Positions 40,040 through 48,794 of a stretch of DNA of 64,000 nt are shown piece after piece. This DNA comes from Sulfuricystis multivorans (GTDB lineage Bacteria > Pseudomonadota > Gammaproteobacteria > Burkholderiales > Rhodocyclaceae), in NCBI RefSeq assembly GCF_003966565.1, contig NZ_AP018718.1, positions 62,001 through 126,000 on the forward strand. The letters are read 5' to 3'. The stretch's first letter is position 1, and each line of letters starts with the position of its first letter. The notes below the pieces were generated by a model, which ran no database searches, was not told where the DNA came from, and saw nothing but the letters and a program-made list of their open reading frames with translations. The position numbers and the translations under genes are program-made.

Positions 40040-41173
40040 ATGCGTTTTCTTCTCCTGCTGCTTTCCCTGTTTTGCCTGAACGCCTTCGCCCAGACGAGCG
40101 AACCGCCCCCGCCGCTGGCCGCGCGCGCCTGGCTGCTGATGGACCAGACCACCGGCCAGATCCTCGCCGCCCAGAATCCCGAGATGAAGGTCGAGCCGGC
40201 CTCGCTGACCAAGATCATGACGAGCTATGTCGTCTATGGCGCGCTGCGCGACGGCAAGCTCAAGCGCGACCAGATCGTGCCGGTGTCAGTCAAAGCCTGG
40301 AAGGCGCCGGGCTCGCGGATGTTCATCGCGCCTGACCAGCAGGTCACCGTGGGTGCGCTCATCGATGGCATGGTGATCCAGTCGGGCAACGACGCCTCGA
40401 TCGCGCTCGCCGAAGCCGTTGCCGGCAGCGAGGAGGCCTTCGCCGAGCTGATGAATGCCGAAGCGAAGCGGCTCGGTCTGACCAACACGCATTTCGTCAA
40501 CGCCACCGGCCTGCCCGATCCGGCGCACTACACCACCGTGGTCGATCTGGCGCGGCTGACTACCGCGCTGATCCGCGATTTCCCCGAGGAATACAAGCGC
40601 TATGCGGTAAAGGAGTTCACCTGGAACAAGATCAGACAGCCCAACCGCAACCGCCTGCTGTGGCTCGACCCGGCAATCGATGGCGTCAAAACCGGGCATA
40701 CCGAATCGGCAGGCTTCTGTCTGGTCGCCTCGCGTTTCGACGGCGTGCGGCGGCTGACCACCGTAGTCGTCGGCACCGCTTCCGACAACGCACGGGTACA
40801 GGAAACGCTGGCGTTGCTGCATTACGGCGCACGCGCCTTCGATGCGGTCAAGCTCTACGACAAGGGCCAGGCGCTGACCCAGCTCAAGGTGTTCAAGGGC
40901 CAGCAGAACACCGTCGGCGCCGGCTTCGCGCAGGATTTCGTGCTGTCGCTGCCGAAAGGCGTGGCGAGCAACCCAGAGCGCATCAAGGTCGAGGTGGTGA
41001 GCAAACAGCCACTGCTCGCCCCCGTCAAGCAGGGCGATGTGGTCGCCACGCTGAAGCTCACCGTCGATGGCCAGTCCTGGGGCGAACACCCGCTCATCGC
41101 GCTTACCGATGTGCCGGTGGCCGGCTTTTTCGGTCGGGCTTGGGATGCCCTCAAGCTCTACTTCCAGAAATGA
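40040..41173 (+). CDS. dacA: D-alanyl-D-alanine carboxypeptidase (PBP5/6 type)
   Basis: The 377-residue protein has a signal peptide ending near NAFAQ, a carboxypeptidase domain with SLTK, SGN and KTG motifs (EPASLTKIM, QSGNDAS, DGVKTGHTES), and a C-terminal amphipathic anchor (FGRAWDALKLYFQ). It trims the last D-Ala from peptidoglycan pentapeptides. The gene next door makes D-amino acids. A TATACT-like element lies at 40007-40012. Confidence 0.96.
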   Translation: MRFLLLLLSLFCLNAFAQTSEPPPPLAARAWLLMDQTTGQILAAQNPEMKVEPASLTKIMTSYVVYGALRDGKLKRDQIVPVSVKAWKAPGSRMFIAPDQQVTVGALIDGMVIQSGNDASIALAEAVAGSEEAFAELMNAEAKRLGLTNTHFVNATGLPDPAHYTTVVDLARLTTALIRDFPEEYKRYAVKEFTWNKIRQPNRNRLLWLDPAIDGVKTGHTESAGFCLVASRFDGVRRLTTVVVGTASDNARVQETLALLHYGARAFDAVKLYDKGQALTQLKVFKGQQNTVGAGFAQDFVLSLPKGVASNPERIKVEVVSKQPLLAPVKQGDVVATLKLTVDGQSWGEHPLIALTDVPVAGFFGRAWDALKLYFQK

Positions 41174-42042
41174 CGCTCTGTTATCTGAACGGCGAATTTA
41201 TGCCACTGGCCGAGGCGAAAGTCTCGCCGATGGATCGCGGCTTCCTGTTCGGCGACGGCGTCTATGAAGTCGTCCCGGTCTATTCGCGCCGGCCGTTTAG
41301 GCTCGACGAGCATCTGGATCGGCTGCAACGGAGCCTCGACGCGATTCGGCTCGACAATCCACTCGGGCGCGAAAAATGGCGCGCCATCGTCGCGCGCCTC
41401 AGCCAGGCTGCCGACTGGGACGACCAGTCGGTCTATCTGCAAGTCACGCGCGGGCCGATGACAATTCGCAACCATGCGTTTCCCGAAGTCGTCACCCCCA
41501 CGGTATTCGGCCTCGTCGAACCCCTCGTCATACCCAGTGCCGAGCAGGTCGAATCGGGTGTGGCCGCTGTCTCCGCCGCCGATTTCCGCTGGCTGCGCTG
41601 TCATGTCAAGGCGACTTCACTGCTGGCCAACTGCCTGTTGCGCCAGATGGCTTATGACGCCGGTTGCGCCGAGACGGTGATGTTCCGCGACGGCATCCTC
41701 ACCGAAGGCGCCGCCTCGAACATCTTCGTCGTCCGGAACGGCACGCTGCTCGCCCCGCAGAAGAACCACCTGATGCTGCCCGGCATCACCTACGACGTCG
41801 TGCTCGAACTCGCCGCCCGGCATGGGCTGCCAGTCGAGGTGCGCGACATCTCCGATGCTGAAGTGCGTGCCGCCGACGAGCTGTGGCTTACCTCCTCGAC
41901 CAAGGAAGTGCTGGCGATCGTCGAGCTCGACGGCCGCAAAATCGGCGGCTCCAACACGGCAGGCAAGCCTGGGCCGGCGTTCCGGCGGATGTATCGCTGG
42001 TATCAGGATTTCAAGCGGACGGTGATGCGTGGCGATGACTGA
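41170..42042 (+). CDS. dat: D-amino-acid aminotransferase
   Basis: The 290-residue protein is a fold-type IV PLP enzyme. The Schiff-base lysine lies in CHVKATSLL, and the phosphate-binding EGAASNIFVV and LTSSTKEV segments are present. Family members make D-alanine or D-glutamate, or act on branched-chain amino acids; position after dacA supports the D-amino-acid role. It overlaps dacA as ATGA and ybeD by eight bases. Confidence 0.88.
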   Translation: MTLCYLNGEFMPLAEAKVSPMDRGFLFGDGVYEVVPVYSRRPFRLDEHLDRLQRSLDAIRLDNPLGREKWRAIVARLSQAADWDDQSVYLQVTRGPMTIRNHAFPEVVTPTVFGLVEPLVIPSAEQVESGVAAVSAADFRWLRCHVKATSLLANCLLRQMAYDAGCAETVMFRDGILTEGAASNIFVVRNGTLLAPQKNHLMLPGITYDVVLELAARHGLPVEVRDISDAEVRAADELWLTSSTKEVLAIVELDGRKIGGSNTAGKPGPAFRRMYRWYQDFKRTVMRGDD

Positions 42043-42301
42043 ACAGGAAACGCTGCTCGAGTTCCCCTGCGACTTCCCGATCAAGGTGATGGGCGCAACG
42101 CGCGAGGGCTTCGCACAGACCGTCGTCGAGGTGGTGATGAAGCATGCACCCGACTTCGATGCCGCCACGGTCGAGATGCGCCCCTCGCGGGCCGGCCATT
42201 ATCTTTCCATCACCTGCGTCATCCGCGCGACCTCCAGGCCGCAGCTCGATGCGCTGTATCGCGAACTGACCTCCCACCCGTGGGTGAAAATCGTCTTGTA
42301 G
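42035..42301 (+). CDS. ybeD: YbeD/DUF493 protein
   Basis: The 88-residue protein has the DUF493 pattern [13 protein letters not shown] and [23 protein letters not shown], an ACT-like fold, with the usual place between dacA and lipB. The function is unknown, although it is conserved. I prefer ATG 42035; a GTG at 42029 is in frame. The stop overlaps the lipB GTG by one base. Confidence 0.88.
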   Translation: MTEQETLLEFPCDFPIKVMGATREGFAQTVVEVVMKHAPDFDAATVEMRPSRAGHYLSITCVIRATSRPQLDALYRELTSHPWVKIVL

Positions 42302-42891
42302 TGCGCCGGCTCGGCCTAGTCGAGTATGAGCCGACCTGGCGCGCGATGCAGGCCTTCACTGCCCGGCGGGGCCCGGCGACCCCAGACGAGCTCTGGCTGT
42401 GCGAGCACCCTCCGGTATTTACCCTCGGCCTGGCCGGCAAACCGGAGCACCTGTTGCGCGACGTCGGCATTCCCGTGGTGAAGATCGACCGCGGCGGACA
42501 GATCACCTACCACGGTCCCGGCCAGCTCGTCTGCTACCTGCTGCTCGACTTGAAGCGCCGGGGTCTTTCCGTGAAGACGCTGGTCCATCGCATGGAGCAG
42601 GCGGCGATCGATCTTCTCGCCGGTTACGGCATCGCCGCAGAACGGCTGGAAGGCAGACCGGGTGTTTATGTCGGCGGTGCGAAGATCGCCGCGCTGGGGT
42701 TGAAGATCAAAAACGGCTGCTGCTATCACGGCCTGGCGGTCAACGTCGCGATGGATTTATCGCCCTTTGAAGCGATCAACCCGTGCGGCTATCCCGGCAT
42801 GGCGGTGACGCAGCTCGCCGCGTTCGCCCCTGCTGCGGACGTGGCAACGGTCGGCGTTAAACTGCTCGCACAGCTTGAGGAGAAACTATGA
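42301..42891 (+). CDS. lipB: Octanoyl-[ACP]-protein octanoyltransferase
   Basis: LipB transfers octanoate from ACP to lipoyl domains, such as that of BkdB in this window. The 196-residue protein has the [17 protein letters not shown] signature, catalytic lysine in GGAKIAALG and catalytic cysteine in [12 protein letters not shown]. The start is GTG at 42301, overlapping the ybeD stop; no in-frame ATG fits. It overlaps lipA by four bases. Confidence 0.93.
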   Translation: MRRLGLVEYEPTWRAMQAFTARRGPATPDELWLCEHPPVFTLGLAGKPEHLLRDVGIPVVKIDRGGQITYHGPGQLVCYLLLDLKRRGLSVKTLVHRMEQAAIDLLAGYGIAAERLEGRPGVYVGGAKIAALGLKIKNGCCYHGLAVNVAMDLSPFEAINPCGYPGMAVTQLAAFAPAADVATVGVKLLAQLEEKL

Positions 42892-43817
42892 AGCAGAAGG
42901 GCGCAGCCAAGACCGCACGCATCCCGATCAAGATCGTGCCGGCCGCCGAGCCGCTGAAAAAACCCGACTGGATCCGCGTCAAGGCCGGCAATTCCGCGGC
43001 GCGCTTCGGGGCGGTGAAGGCGATCCTGCGCAGCCACGGCCTGCACACGGTCTGCGAAGAGGCCACCTGCCCGAACATCGGCGAATGCTTCGGCAAGGGC
43101 ACCGCCACTTTCATGATCCTAGGCGATCTGTGCACGCGCCGCTGCCCGTTTTGCGACGTCGGCCACGGCGTGCCGGCCCCGCCCGACCCCGAGGAGCCGG
43201 CAAAGCTCGCTGCCACGATCGCGGCGATGAAGCTTCGCTATGTGGTGATCACCAGTGTCGACCGCGACGATCTGCGCGATGGCGGCGCGGGGCATTTCGC
43301 CGCCTGCATCCGCGCGATCCGCGCTGCCACACCTGAAACCAAGATCGAGATACTGGTGCCGGACTTTCGCGGCCGGCTGGCAATCGCGCTCGACATCCTC
43401 GCTCATGATCCGCCGGATGTGATGAACCACAACCTGGAGACCGTCCCACGCCTCTACAAGCAGGCCCGTCCCGGGGCCGACTATGCGCACTCGTTGCAGC
43501 TCTTGCAGGCATTCAAGCGTCGCCTGCCGCACATTCCAACCAAGTCCGGGCTGATGGTGGGCCTGGGCGAGAGCGACGAGGAGATCCTCGCGGTGATGCG
43601 CGACTTACGCGCCCACGACGTCGAGATGCTGACCATCGGCCAGTATCTCGCGCCATCGAGCCATCATCTGCCGGTCGTGCGCTATGTGCATCCCGAACTG
43701 TTCAGGATGTATGCGGACGAGGCGGAGAAGATGGGCTTCACCCATGCTGCCTGTGCGCCGCTGGTGCGCTCGAGCTATCACGCCGAGCTGCAGGCGCACG
43801 ACGCTGGTGTGGCCTAG
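42888..43817 (+). CDS. lipA: Lipoyl synthase
   Basis: LipA inserts two sulfurs into the octanoyl chain. The 309-residue radical SAM protein has the auxiliary cluster [12 protein letters not shown] and the radical SAM cluster CTRRCPFC, plus the final RSSYHA serine. It is last in dacA-dat-ybeD-lipB-lipA and overlaps the convergent glycosyltransferase by four bases. Confidence 0.96.
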   Translation: MKQKGAAKTARIPIKIVPAAEPLKKPDWIRVKAGNSAARFGAVKAILRSHGLHTVCEEATCPNIGECFGKGTATFMILGDLCTRRCPFCDVGHGVPAPPDPEEPAKLAATIAAMKLRYVVITSVDRDDLRDGGAGHFAACIRAIRAATPETKIEILVPDFRGRLAIALDILAHDPPDVMNHNLETVPRLYKQARPGADYAHSLQLLQAFKRRLPHIPTKSGLMVGLGESDEEILAVMRDLRAHDVEMLTIGQYLAPSSHHLPVVRYVHPELFRMYADEAEKMGFTHAACAPLVRSSYHAELQAHDAGVA

Positions 43818-45001
43818 ATTTCAAAAGTCGGCGCTGGCAGGACGGCATCCGCAGCGTCGAAACGGTGCTCGACCGCATCGATGAGCATCGTTTCGTAACG
43901 CTCGACGACGCTGTTCCAGCTCAGGTGGCGCACGCTGGCGGCACAGCCAGCGCGATCGATGCCGTTGCGGGTGAGCCGTCGCACGGCTTCGCGGCTGGCG
44001 GCGATGAAGCCGACTGTATCGCCGGGCTTGACGAGCCAGCCATTGACGCCTTCGACGATAAGCTCGCCGGCGGCGGCATGGTCGAAGGCGACCACCGGCA
44101 GGCCGCTCGCCAGTGACTCGGCTACGACGTTGCCAAAGGTCTCGGTCAGGCTGGGAAAGAGAAACAGATCGGCGCTGGCGTAATGTGTGGCAAGGTCTTC
44201 GCCGGTTCGCATGCCGCAGAACAGGACATCCGGATAGCGGCGTGCCAAGGCGAGTGCGGCCGGGCCATCGCCGACACAGACCATACGTGCTTGCGGCCAT
44301 TCTTGGCGGATCGCCGTGAAGGCCTTGAATGCCAGCGCCAGATTCTTTTCCGGCGCCAGCCGGCTGACGACCAGACAAACCGGCGCATCCGGACGCGCTC
44401 CCCATTCCAGGCGCAGCAGCGGCGAGCGGCGTGCCGGTGAAAACAACCGTGTGTCCACACCGCGCGAGAGCACCCGCACATTGCCAAATCCCGCTTGGCC
44501 GAGCGCCATGGCGAGACTGGCCGTCGGCACCAGGATCATGGCCGTGCGATTGTGGAACCAGCGTAAGTAGGATTCGATGCCGCGCTGCAGCCAGCCGATG
44601 CCGTAGTGCCGGCTGTAGCTGTGGAAGTTGGTGTGGAAGCTGGAAATCGTCGGAATGCCAAGCCGTCGCGCCGCCGCGAGCGCCGAATGGCCGAGCGGCC
44701 CTTCGGTGGCGACATGCACGACATCCGGCATGGCTGTACGCCACAGCGAGATGAGGCGCCGAGCCGCCGGCAGGCCGAAGCGCAGTTCGGGATAGCGCGG
44801 AATCGGCAGTCCCGGCACCAGTAGCCCGCCATCCGGCAACGTTGCGCTCACCTCATCCTTCTGGCGCGGCCGCACGATGCTTACGGCATGGCCGCGGCTG
44901 CGCAGACCCTCGGCCAGCCGCCCAAGCGTCATCGCCACGCCATTGACTTCGGGCGGAAAGGTTTCGCTGACGAGCGCGAGGCGGAGCTTGCGGGCGCTCA
45001 T
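43814..45001 (-). CDS. GT4 glycosyltransferase (SqdX/MgtA-like)
   Basis: The 395-residue protein has the two Rossmann halves of GT-B enzymes: [21 protein letters not shown] at the start and [20 protein letters not shown], then [26 protein letters not shown] with the donor-site ExxxxxxxE. The [21 protein letters not shown] segment resembles SqdX and glycolipid GT4 proteins that glycosylate diacylglycerol. It is the last gene of a three-gene unit with plcP and a second GT4. Its last residues (VLPAPTFEI) come from a dispersed repeat. The sugar donor is unknown. Confidence 0.85.
   Translation of the reverse strand: MSARKLRLALVSETFPPEVNGVAMTLGRLAEGLRSRGHAVSIVRPRQKDEVSATLPDGGLLVPGLPIPRYPELRFGLPAARRLISLWRTAMPDVVHVATEGPLGHSALAAARRLGIPTISSFHTNFHSYSRHYGIGWLQRGIESYLRWFHNRTAMILVPTASLAMALGQAGFGNVRVLSRGVDTRLFSPARRSPLLRLEWGARPDAPVCLVVSRLAPEKNLALAFKAFTAIRQEWPQARMVCVGDGPAALALARRYPDVLFCGMRTGEDLATHYASADLFLFPSLTETFGNVVAESLASGLPVVAFDHAAAGELIVEGVNGWLVKPGDTVGFIAASREAVRRLTRNGIDRAGCAASVRHLSWNSVVERYETMLIDAVEHRFDAADAVLPAPTFEI
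43821..43847 (-). repeat. Dispersed 27-bp repeat, copy 8 (at glycosyltransferase 3' end)
   Basis: On the minus strand TGCCGTCC is followed by GCCAGCGCCGACTTTTGA. It supplies the C-terminal PAPTFE residues, in the same frame as the dsbD copies, immediately before the stop. Confidence 0.7.
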
Positions 45002-45768
45002 CAGGCCGCTGTCCGCAAGGGCACGACGTTCGTCCCGACGTGGCGCCATTCGATCAGCTCGAGCGCGCCATCGAGATGCTCGACGATCGCGGTGCAGCTA
45101 TCGACCCAGTCGCCGCAATTGACGTAGAGCACGCCATCCCTTTCGCACAGCGCGGCGCTATGGATATGGCCGCAGATGATGCCGTCGAGACCGCGGCTGC
45201 GCACCGTGCGGATGACGGCATCCTCGTAATCGCAGATGAAGGAGACCGCACGCTTGATGCGCCGTTTGGCATAACCGGCCAGCGACCAATAGCCCGGGAT
45301 GCGCAGGCTGCGCCGCAACCAGGAAAGCCCGGCGTTCATTCGCACCAGCGCGTTGTAGCCAATGTCGCCGAGCAGCGCGATCCAGCGGTGATGGCGAGTG
45401 ACCTGATCGAACTCATCGCCATGCAAAAGCAGCAGCCGCCGGCCGTCGGCGGTTTCGTGCACATGTTCGGCCGCCAACTGGATGTCGCCGAAACGAGCGC
45501 CGACATATTCGCGCAAGGCTTCGTCATGGTTGCCGGGAATCAGCATCACCTTCTCGCCATGCCGAGCGCGGCGCAGCAGCTTTTGCACTACGGTGTTCTG
45601 CGCAGCGCTCCAATGGATGCCGCGCCTCATCGCCCAGAAATCGACGATGTCGCCGAGCAGGAACAGCTGCTCGGCCTCGTAGTGGCGCAAGAAAGCGATC
45701 AGGCTGTCGGCCTGGCAGCCACGCGTGCCGAGGTGGATGTCCGAGAGGAAGATGCTGCGTACTCGCAT
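45001..45768 (-). CDS. plcP: PlcP-type phospholipase C (metallophosphoesterase)
   Basis: The 255-residue protein has the metallophosphoesterase motifs in order: SDIHLGT, GDIVDFW, GNHDE, HGDEFD and GHIHSA. It starts as RSIFLSDIHLGTRGCQAD and ends with YVNCGDWVDSCTAIVEH. That pattern is typical of the PlcP group, which releases diacylglycerol from phospholipids under phosphate starvation and is often mislabelled UDP-2,3-diacylglucosamine hydrolase. It lies between two GT4 genes; its stop overlaps the next start. LpxH is the alternative, but the neighbours favour PlcP. The ATG at 45768 is preferred over one 21 residues upstream. Confidence 0.8.
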   Translation of the reverse strand: MRVRSIFLSDIHLGTRGCQADSLIAFLRHYEAEQLFLLGDIVDFWAMRRGIHWSAAQNTVVQKLLRRARHGEKVMLIPGNHDEALREYVGARFGDIQLAAEHVHETADGRRLLLLHGDEFDQVTRHHRWIALLGDIGYNALVRMNAGLSWLRRSLRIPGYWSLAGYAKRRIKRAVSFICDYEDAVIRTVRSRGLDGIICGHIHSAALCERDGVLYVNCGDWVDSCTAIVEHLDGALELIEWRHVGTNVVPLRTAA

Positions 45769-45811
45769 AGCCAGCAGCTTGCCGGGCGGATGCGACGCGA
45801 AGATGAAAGAA

Positions 45812-47014
45812 TCATGACGGAATGGTGACAATGGCTTTGTCGGCCACCCTGCGGGTTTCCAGCACCGTGCGATAGACCTCGGCCAGTCGACGGGCGCAGG
45901 CCGTAGTGGTCCATTCGTTGGCGAAGCTGCGCGCCGCGCGCCCCATTGCCTCGCGGCGCTGAGGATCGTCGATCAACGCGGCCAGCGTCGTGCCGAAGGC
46001 TGGGGCCTCCTGGGGTGCCGGCAGAGCACCGCGGCGCGGCTCGACGATCTCGCGCGTGCCCAGCGCGGAAAAGGCCAGCACCGGCAGGCCGGCCGCCATC
46101 GCTTCGAGTAACACCAGACCCTGCGTCTCGGTGCGCGAGGCGAACACGAAGACGTCTGCTGCTGCGTAGCAGGCCGGCAATTCGCTGCGTCGGTCGAGAT
46201 AGCCGACGAAGCGCACGTTCCGCGTGATGCCCAAGGCCGCCGCCTGACGTTGCAAGGCCGGCAAGGCGGGGCCTTCGCCGGCGATGACCAGGATCAGCTC
46301 CGGCCGCCGTTCAAGCGCATGCGGCATGGCATCGAGCAGGAAGCCGATGTTCTTTTCATGTGCCGTGCGACCGACGAACAAGGCCACTGGCGCTGTGGCA
46401 GGTATGGCGAAGCGGGCGCGAAAGCCGGCGCTGCCAGTACGGCAGCCGGTGCTGAAATGCTCGACGGGGATGCCGGTCGGCACGCGATGCAGCGGCGCGG
46501 TCACACCATAGCTGCGTAGCGTCTCGTGCATCGCCTGGGACGGAACGACGACGGCATCGAGCGCATTGCACTGGCGACGCGCGAGTCGGCGCGCGAAGGC
46601 GCGCAGTGCGCCTTGCGGCAATGCCGGTAGGTAGTTGTGGAGGTATTCCTCGAAATGGGTGTGATAGGTGGCGATGCAGGGCAGGCCATGCCTGCGCGCA
46701 TGGGACAATCCGGCGTAGTGGGCAGCGAAGGGGGTTTGGACGTGCACCAGGTCGACCGCGGGAGCCCGCTTCAGCGCCTGCCGCAGGCGCCAAGGCAGCA
46801 TCAGCCGGTCTTCGGGATCGAAGGGCACCCGGTGCGCCGGCACGCGAAAAATGTGCTCGTCATCGAGGTGGGGCTTGGGGTACGCCGGCGCGATGAGACT
46901 GATCGTGATGCCTTCCGCCGCGAGCGCCTGCCGGAAGGACTCGATCGACGTCGCCACGCCATTGATGCGGGGAAAAAACACGTCGGAGATCATCAGCACA
47001 CGCATTGAACGCAT
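45812..47014 (-). CDS. GT4 glycosyltransferase, diacylglycerol glycosyltransferase-like
   Basis: The 400-residue GT-B protein starts MRVLMISDVFFPRINGVATSI and has VHVQTPFAAHYAGLSHAR, ATYHTHFEEYLHNYLP and the RTETQGLVLLEAMAAGLPV donor motif. The INGVATS and YHT..EEYLH features recall diacylglycerol alpha-glucosyltransferases and SqdX. It is the first gene of the unit with plcP, so diacylglycerol released by PlcP is the likely acceptor. A dispersed repeat copy encodes a TGCRTGSAGF loop. Starts at 47020 (GTG), 47014 or 47005 (ATG) are all possible. Confidence 0.82.
   Translation of the reverse strand: MRSMRVLMISDVFFPRINGVATSIESFRQALAAEGITISLIAPAYPKPHLDDEHIFRVPAHRVPFDPEDRLMLPWRLRQALKRAPAVDLVHVQTPFAAHYAGLSHARRHGLPCIATYHTHFEEYLHNYLPALPQGALRAFARRLARRQCNALDAVVVPSQAMHETLRSYGVTAPLHRVPTGIPVEHFSTGCRTGSAGFRARFAIPATAPVALFVGRTAHEKNIGFLLDAMPHALERRPELILVIAGEGPALPALQRQAAALGITRNVRFVGYLDRRSELPACYAAADVFVFASRTETQGLVLLEAMAAGLPVLAFSALGTREIVEPRRGALPAPQEAPAFGTTLAALIDDPQRREAMGRAARSFANEWTTTACARRLAEVYRTVLETRRVADKAIVTIPS
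46419..46444 (-). repeat. Dispersed 27-bp repeat, copy 9 (in glycosyltransferase)
   Basis: On the minus strand TGCCGTACTGG is followed by CAGCGCCGGCTTTCG. It encodes CRTGSAGFR in a loop between the two Rossmann domains. Confidence 0.55.
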
Positions 47015-47067
47015 TGACACATCTTCGCGCGCGCATGTGACGGCGATATTTCATTTCGCAGCGACTC

Positions 47068-47111
47068 ATGTCATCGCGGCGTCACTGCCGAGTCAAATTT
47101 CCGTAACGCCG
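47068..47111 (+). promoter_or_regulatory. Four-unit PhoB-box array upstream of olsB
   Basis: Four consecutive 11-base units carry the cores GTCAT, GTCAC, GTCAA and GTAAC at the same phase (each core at the third base of its unit). This is the pattern of PhoB direct-repeat half-sites. A possible -10, TACAGT, follows at 47118-47123, and an AAGGAG ribosome site lies at 47145-47150 before olsB. On the other strand a possible AAATAT -10 (47046-47051) could serve the divergent glycosyltransferase-plcP unit. Confidence 0.75.
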
Positions 47112-47158
47112 TTTTCCTACAGTGCCGTTGCCCAACACACTGACAAGGAGACCGGCCA

Positions 47159-47929
47159 ATGGAGACCCGGAATGAAAGAGACGAACAGGCAGCTCTGCTA
47201 CGCCCCGCGCGCGTCAAACTGCACGTCGGCCTGGCGAGCTCCCCCTCCGAAATCCTCGCCGCGCAAAAGCTGCGCTGGCGTGTCTTTGCCGAGGAGCTCG
47301 GCGCCACGCTGCCGACGCGCATCCCCGGCGTCGACCAGGATTTCTACGATGCCTACTGCGAGCATCTGATCGTGCGCGACGAAGCCAACGGACGGATCGT
47401 CGGCACCTATCGCATCCTTTCGCCGTTGGCGGCGCGCCGGGTCGGCAGCTACTACTCGGAAAACGAGTTCGATCTGACGCGGCTTACGCATCTGCGCCCG
47501 CGCATCGTCGAAGTCGGCCGTTCCTGCATCGACCCGGAATACCGCACCGGCGCGACGATCGCGCTGCTGTGGTCGGGCCTGGCGCGCTACATGGTCGACA
47601 ACGGCTACGAATACCTGATCGGCTGCGCCAGCATCGGCATGCAGGATGGCGGCCACAACGCGGTGGGCATCTACCACGCGCTCACCGCGCACGAAGCGCC
47701 GCCCGAGTATCGCGTCTTTCCCCGCCACCCCTTGCCGCTCGAGCGCATCTGGGCTTCGCCACATCCGGACGTGCCGCCCTTGATCAAGGGCTATCTGCGC
47801 GCCGGCGCCTGGGTGTGTGGCGAACCGGCCTGGGATCCGGATTTCAACACCGCCGATTTGTTGCTGCTGTTGCCGATGAGTCGTGTCAATGCGCGTTACG
47901 CCCGCCACTTCGTCGAGCGAAAGGTGTGA
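47159..47929 (+). CDS. olsB: Ornithine N-acyltransferase OlsB-like (GNAT fold)
   Basis: OlsB joins a 3-hydroxy-acyl chain to ornithine to make lyso-ornithine lipid. The 256-residue protein has the family run AAQKLRWRVFAEELGA, RIVGTYRIL, VEVGRSCIDPEYRTG and GCASIGMQDGG, and is followed by an acyltransferase gene. The hemolysin label sometimes given to this family is historic. A good AAGGAG site precedes the ATG, and the four-unit PhoB-box array lies upstream, which fits synthesis when phosphate is scarce. Confidence 0.83.
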   Translation: METRNERDEQAALLRPARVKLHVGLASSPSEILAAQKLRWRVFAEELGATLPTRIPGVDQDFYDAYCEHLIVRDEANGRIVGTYRILSPLAARRVGSYYSENEFDLTRLTHLRPRIVEVGRSCIDPEYRTGATIALLWSGLARYMVDNGYEYLIGCASIGMQDGGHNAVGIYHALTAHEAPPEYRVFPRHPLPLERIWASPHPDVPPLIKGYLRAGAWVCGEPAWDPDFNTADLLLLLPMSRVNARYARHFVERKV

Positions 47930-47934
47930 AAGCC

Positions 47935-48738
47935 ATGCTCCGCGAGCTACGCGCGGCGTTTCGCATCACCCGCGTCGGGCTTCATCTTTGCTGGGGAGCA
48001 GCGACGGTCGCCGTAGCTTATCCGTGGCTCGATGAGCGCTGGCGGCGCGCGTTGAAACGGCGCTGGTCGCGTCAGCTGCTGGAAATACTCGGCGTCAAAC
48101 TCGGCGCTGGCGACACGGTACCCCCGCCTGGGCTGATCGTCTGCAACCACATCTCCTGGCTCGACATCTTCGTCATCAATGCCCTCACGCCGGCTGCCTT
48201 CGTGGCAAAAGCCGAGGTGAAAGACTGGCCGCTGATCGGCTGGCTGTGCGCACGCACCGAAACGCTCTTTCTCGAGCGTGGCTCGCGCACTTCGGCGCGT
48301 CGCACCATCGAGGCCATGGTCGAAAGCTTAAAGCGCGGCATTCATGTCGCCGTGTTTCCCGAAGGCACGACGACGGCTGGCGACTGCGTGCTGCCCTTCC
48401 GCGCCGCGTTGTTCCAGGCGGCGATCGAGGCCGAAACGCCCGTCATTCCCCTCGCGCTCGGCTATGCCGATCACCGCGGCAAGCCGAGCCGAGCGCCCGC
48501 CTACGACGGCGAAATAACCTTCTGGCAGTGTCTGCGTGCCATCGCCGCTGAGCGCCGGCTCGTGGCCGAGCTGCGCGTGCTGGGTGCGCTCGAGAGCCGC
48601 CAAAGCGCCCGTGGCGAGCTCGCGAGGCGCAGCCGGGAAAATATCATCTTGCAACTGGGCAACCGCCACTTTGCCCCTGCTGGAAAGATCGCTACCGACG
48701 GCGATCTGCTCGAGCTCGGAATACAACCAGCGCAATAG
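47935..48738 (+). CDS. olsA: Ornithine-lipid O-acyltransferase OlsA-like (PlsC family)
   Basis: OlsA adds the second acyl chain to lyso-ornithine lipid. The 267-residue protein has the PlsC motifs NHISWLDIF and FPEGTTTAGD, with RSARRTIEAM-type residues (TSARRTIEAM) between them. It starts five bases after olsB. By sequence alone it could be a lysophosphatidic acid acyltransferase, but the olsB pairing favours OlsA. A dispersed repeat copy encodes VKLGAGDT before the first motif. Confidence 0.8.
   Translation: MLRELRAAFRITRVGLHLCWGAATVAVAYPWLDERWRRALKRRWSRQLLEILGVKLGAGDTVPPPGLIVCNHISWLDIFVINALTPAAFVAKAEVKDWPLIGWLCARTETLFLERGSRTSARRTIEAMVESLKRGIHVAVFPEGTTTAGDCVLPFRAALFQAAIEAETPVIPLALGYADHRGKPSRAPAYDGEITFWQCLRAIAAERRLVAELRVLGALESRQSARGELARRSRENIILQLGNRHFAPAGKIATDGDLLELGIQPAQ
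48095..48120 (-). repeat. Dispersed 27-bp repeat, copy 10 (in olsA)
   Basis: On the minus strand TACCGTGTCG is followed by CCAGCGCCGAGTTTGA. It is antisense to olsA, encoding VKLGAGDTV. Two or three positions differ from the common form. Confidence 0.5.
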
Positions 48739-48794
48739 TGCCGCGATGGATGTAGATTGCCGTTACCGCTGCCTTGCGCCGCATGCCCTCGCTG

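Noticed and set aside
41561-41592. Weak repeat-like segment in dat
   Set aside because: It would need a gap to align, and it encodes an ordinary conserved stretch before the catalytic lysine.
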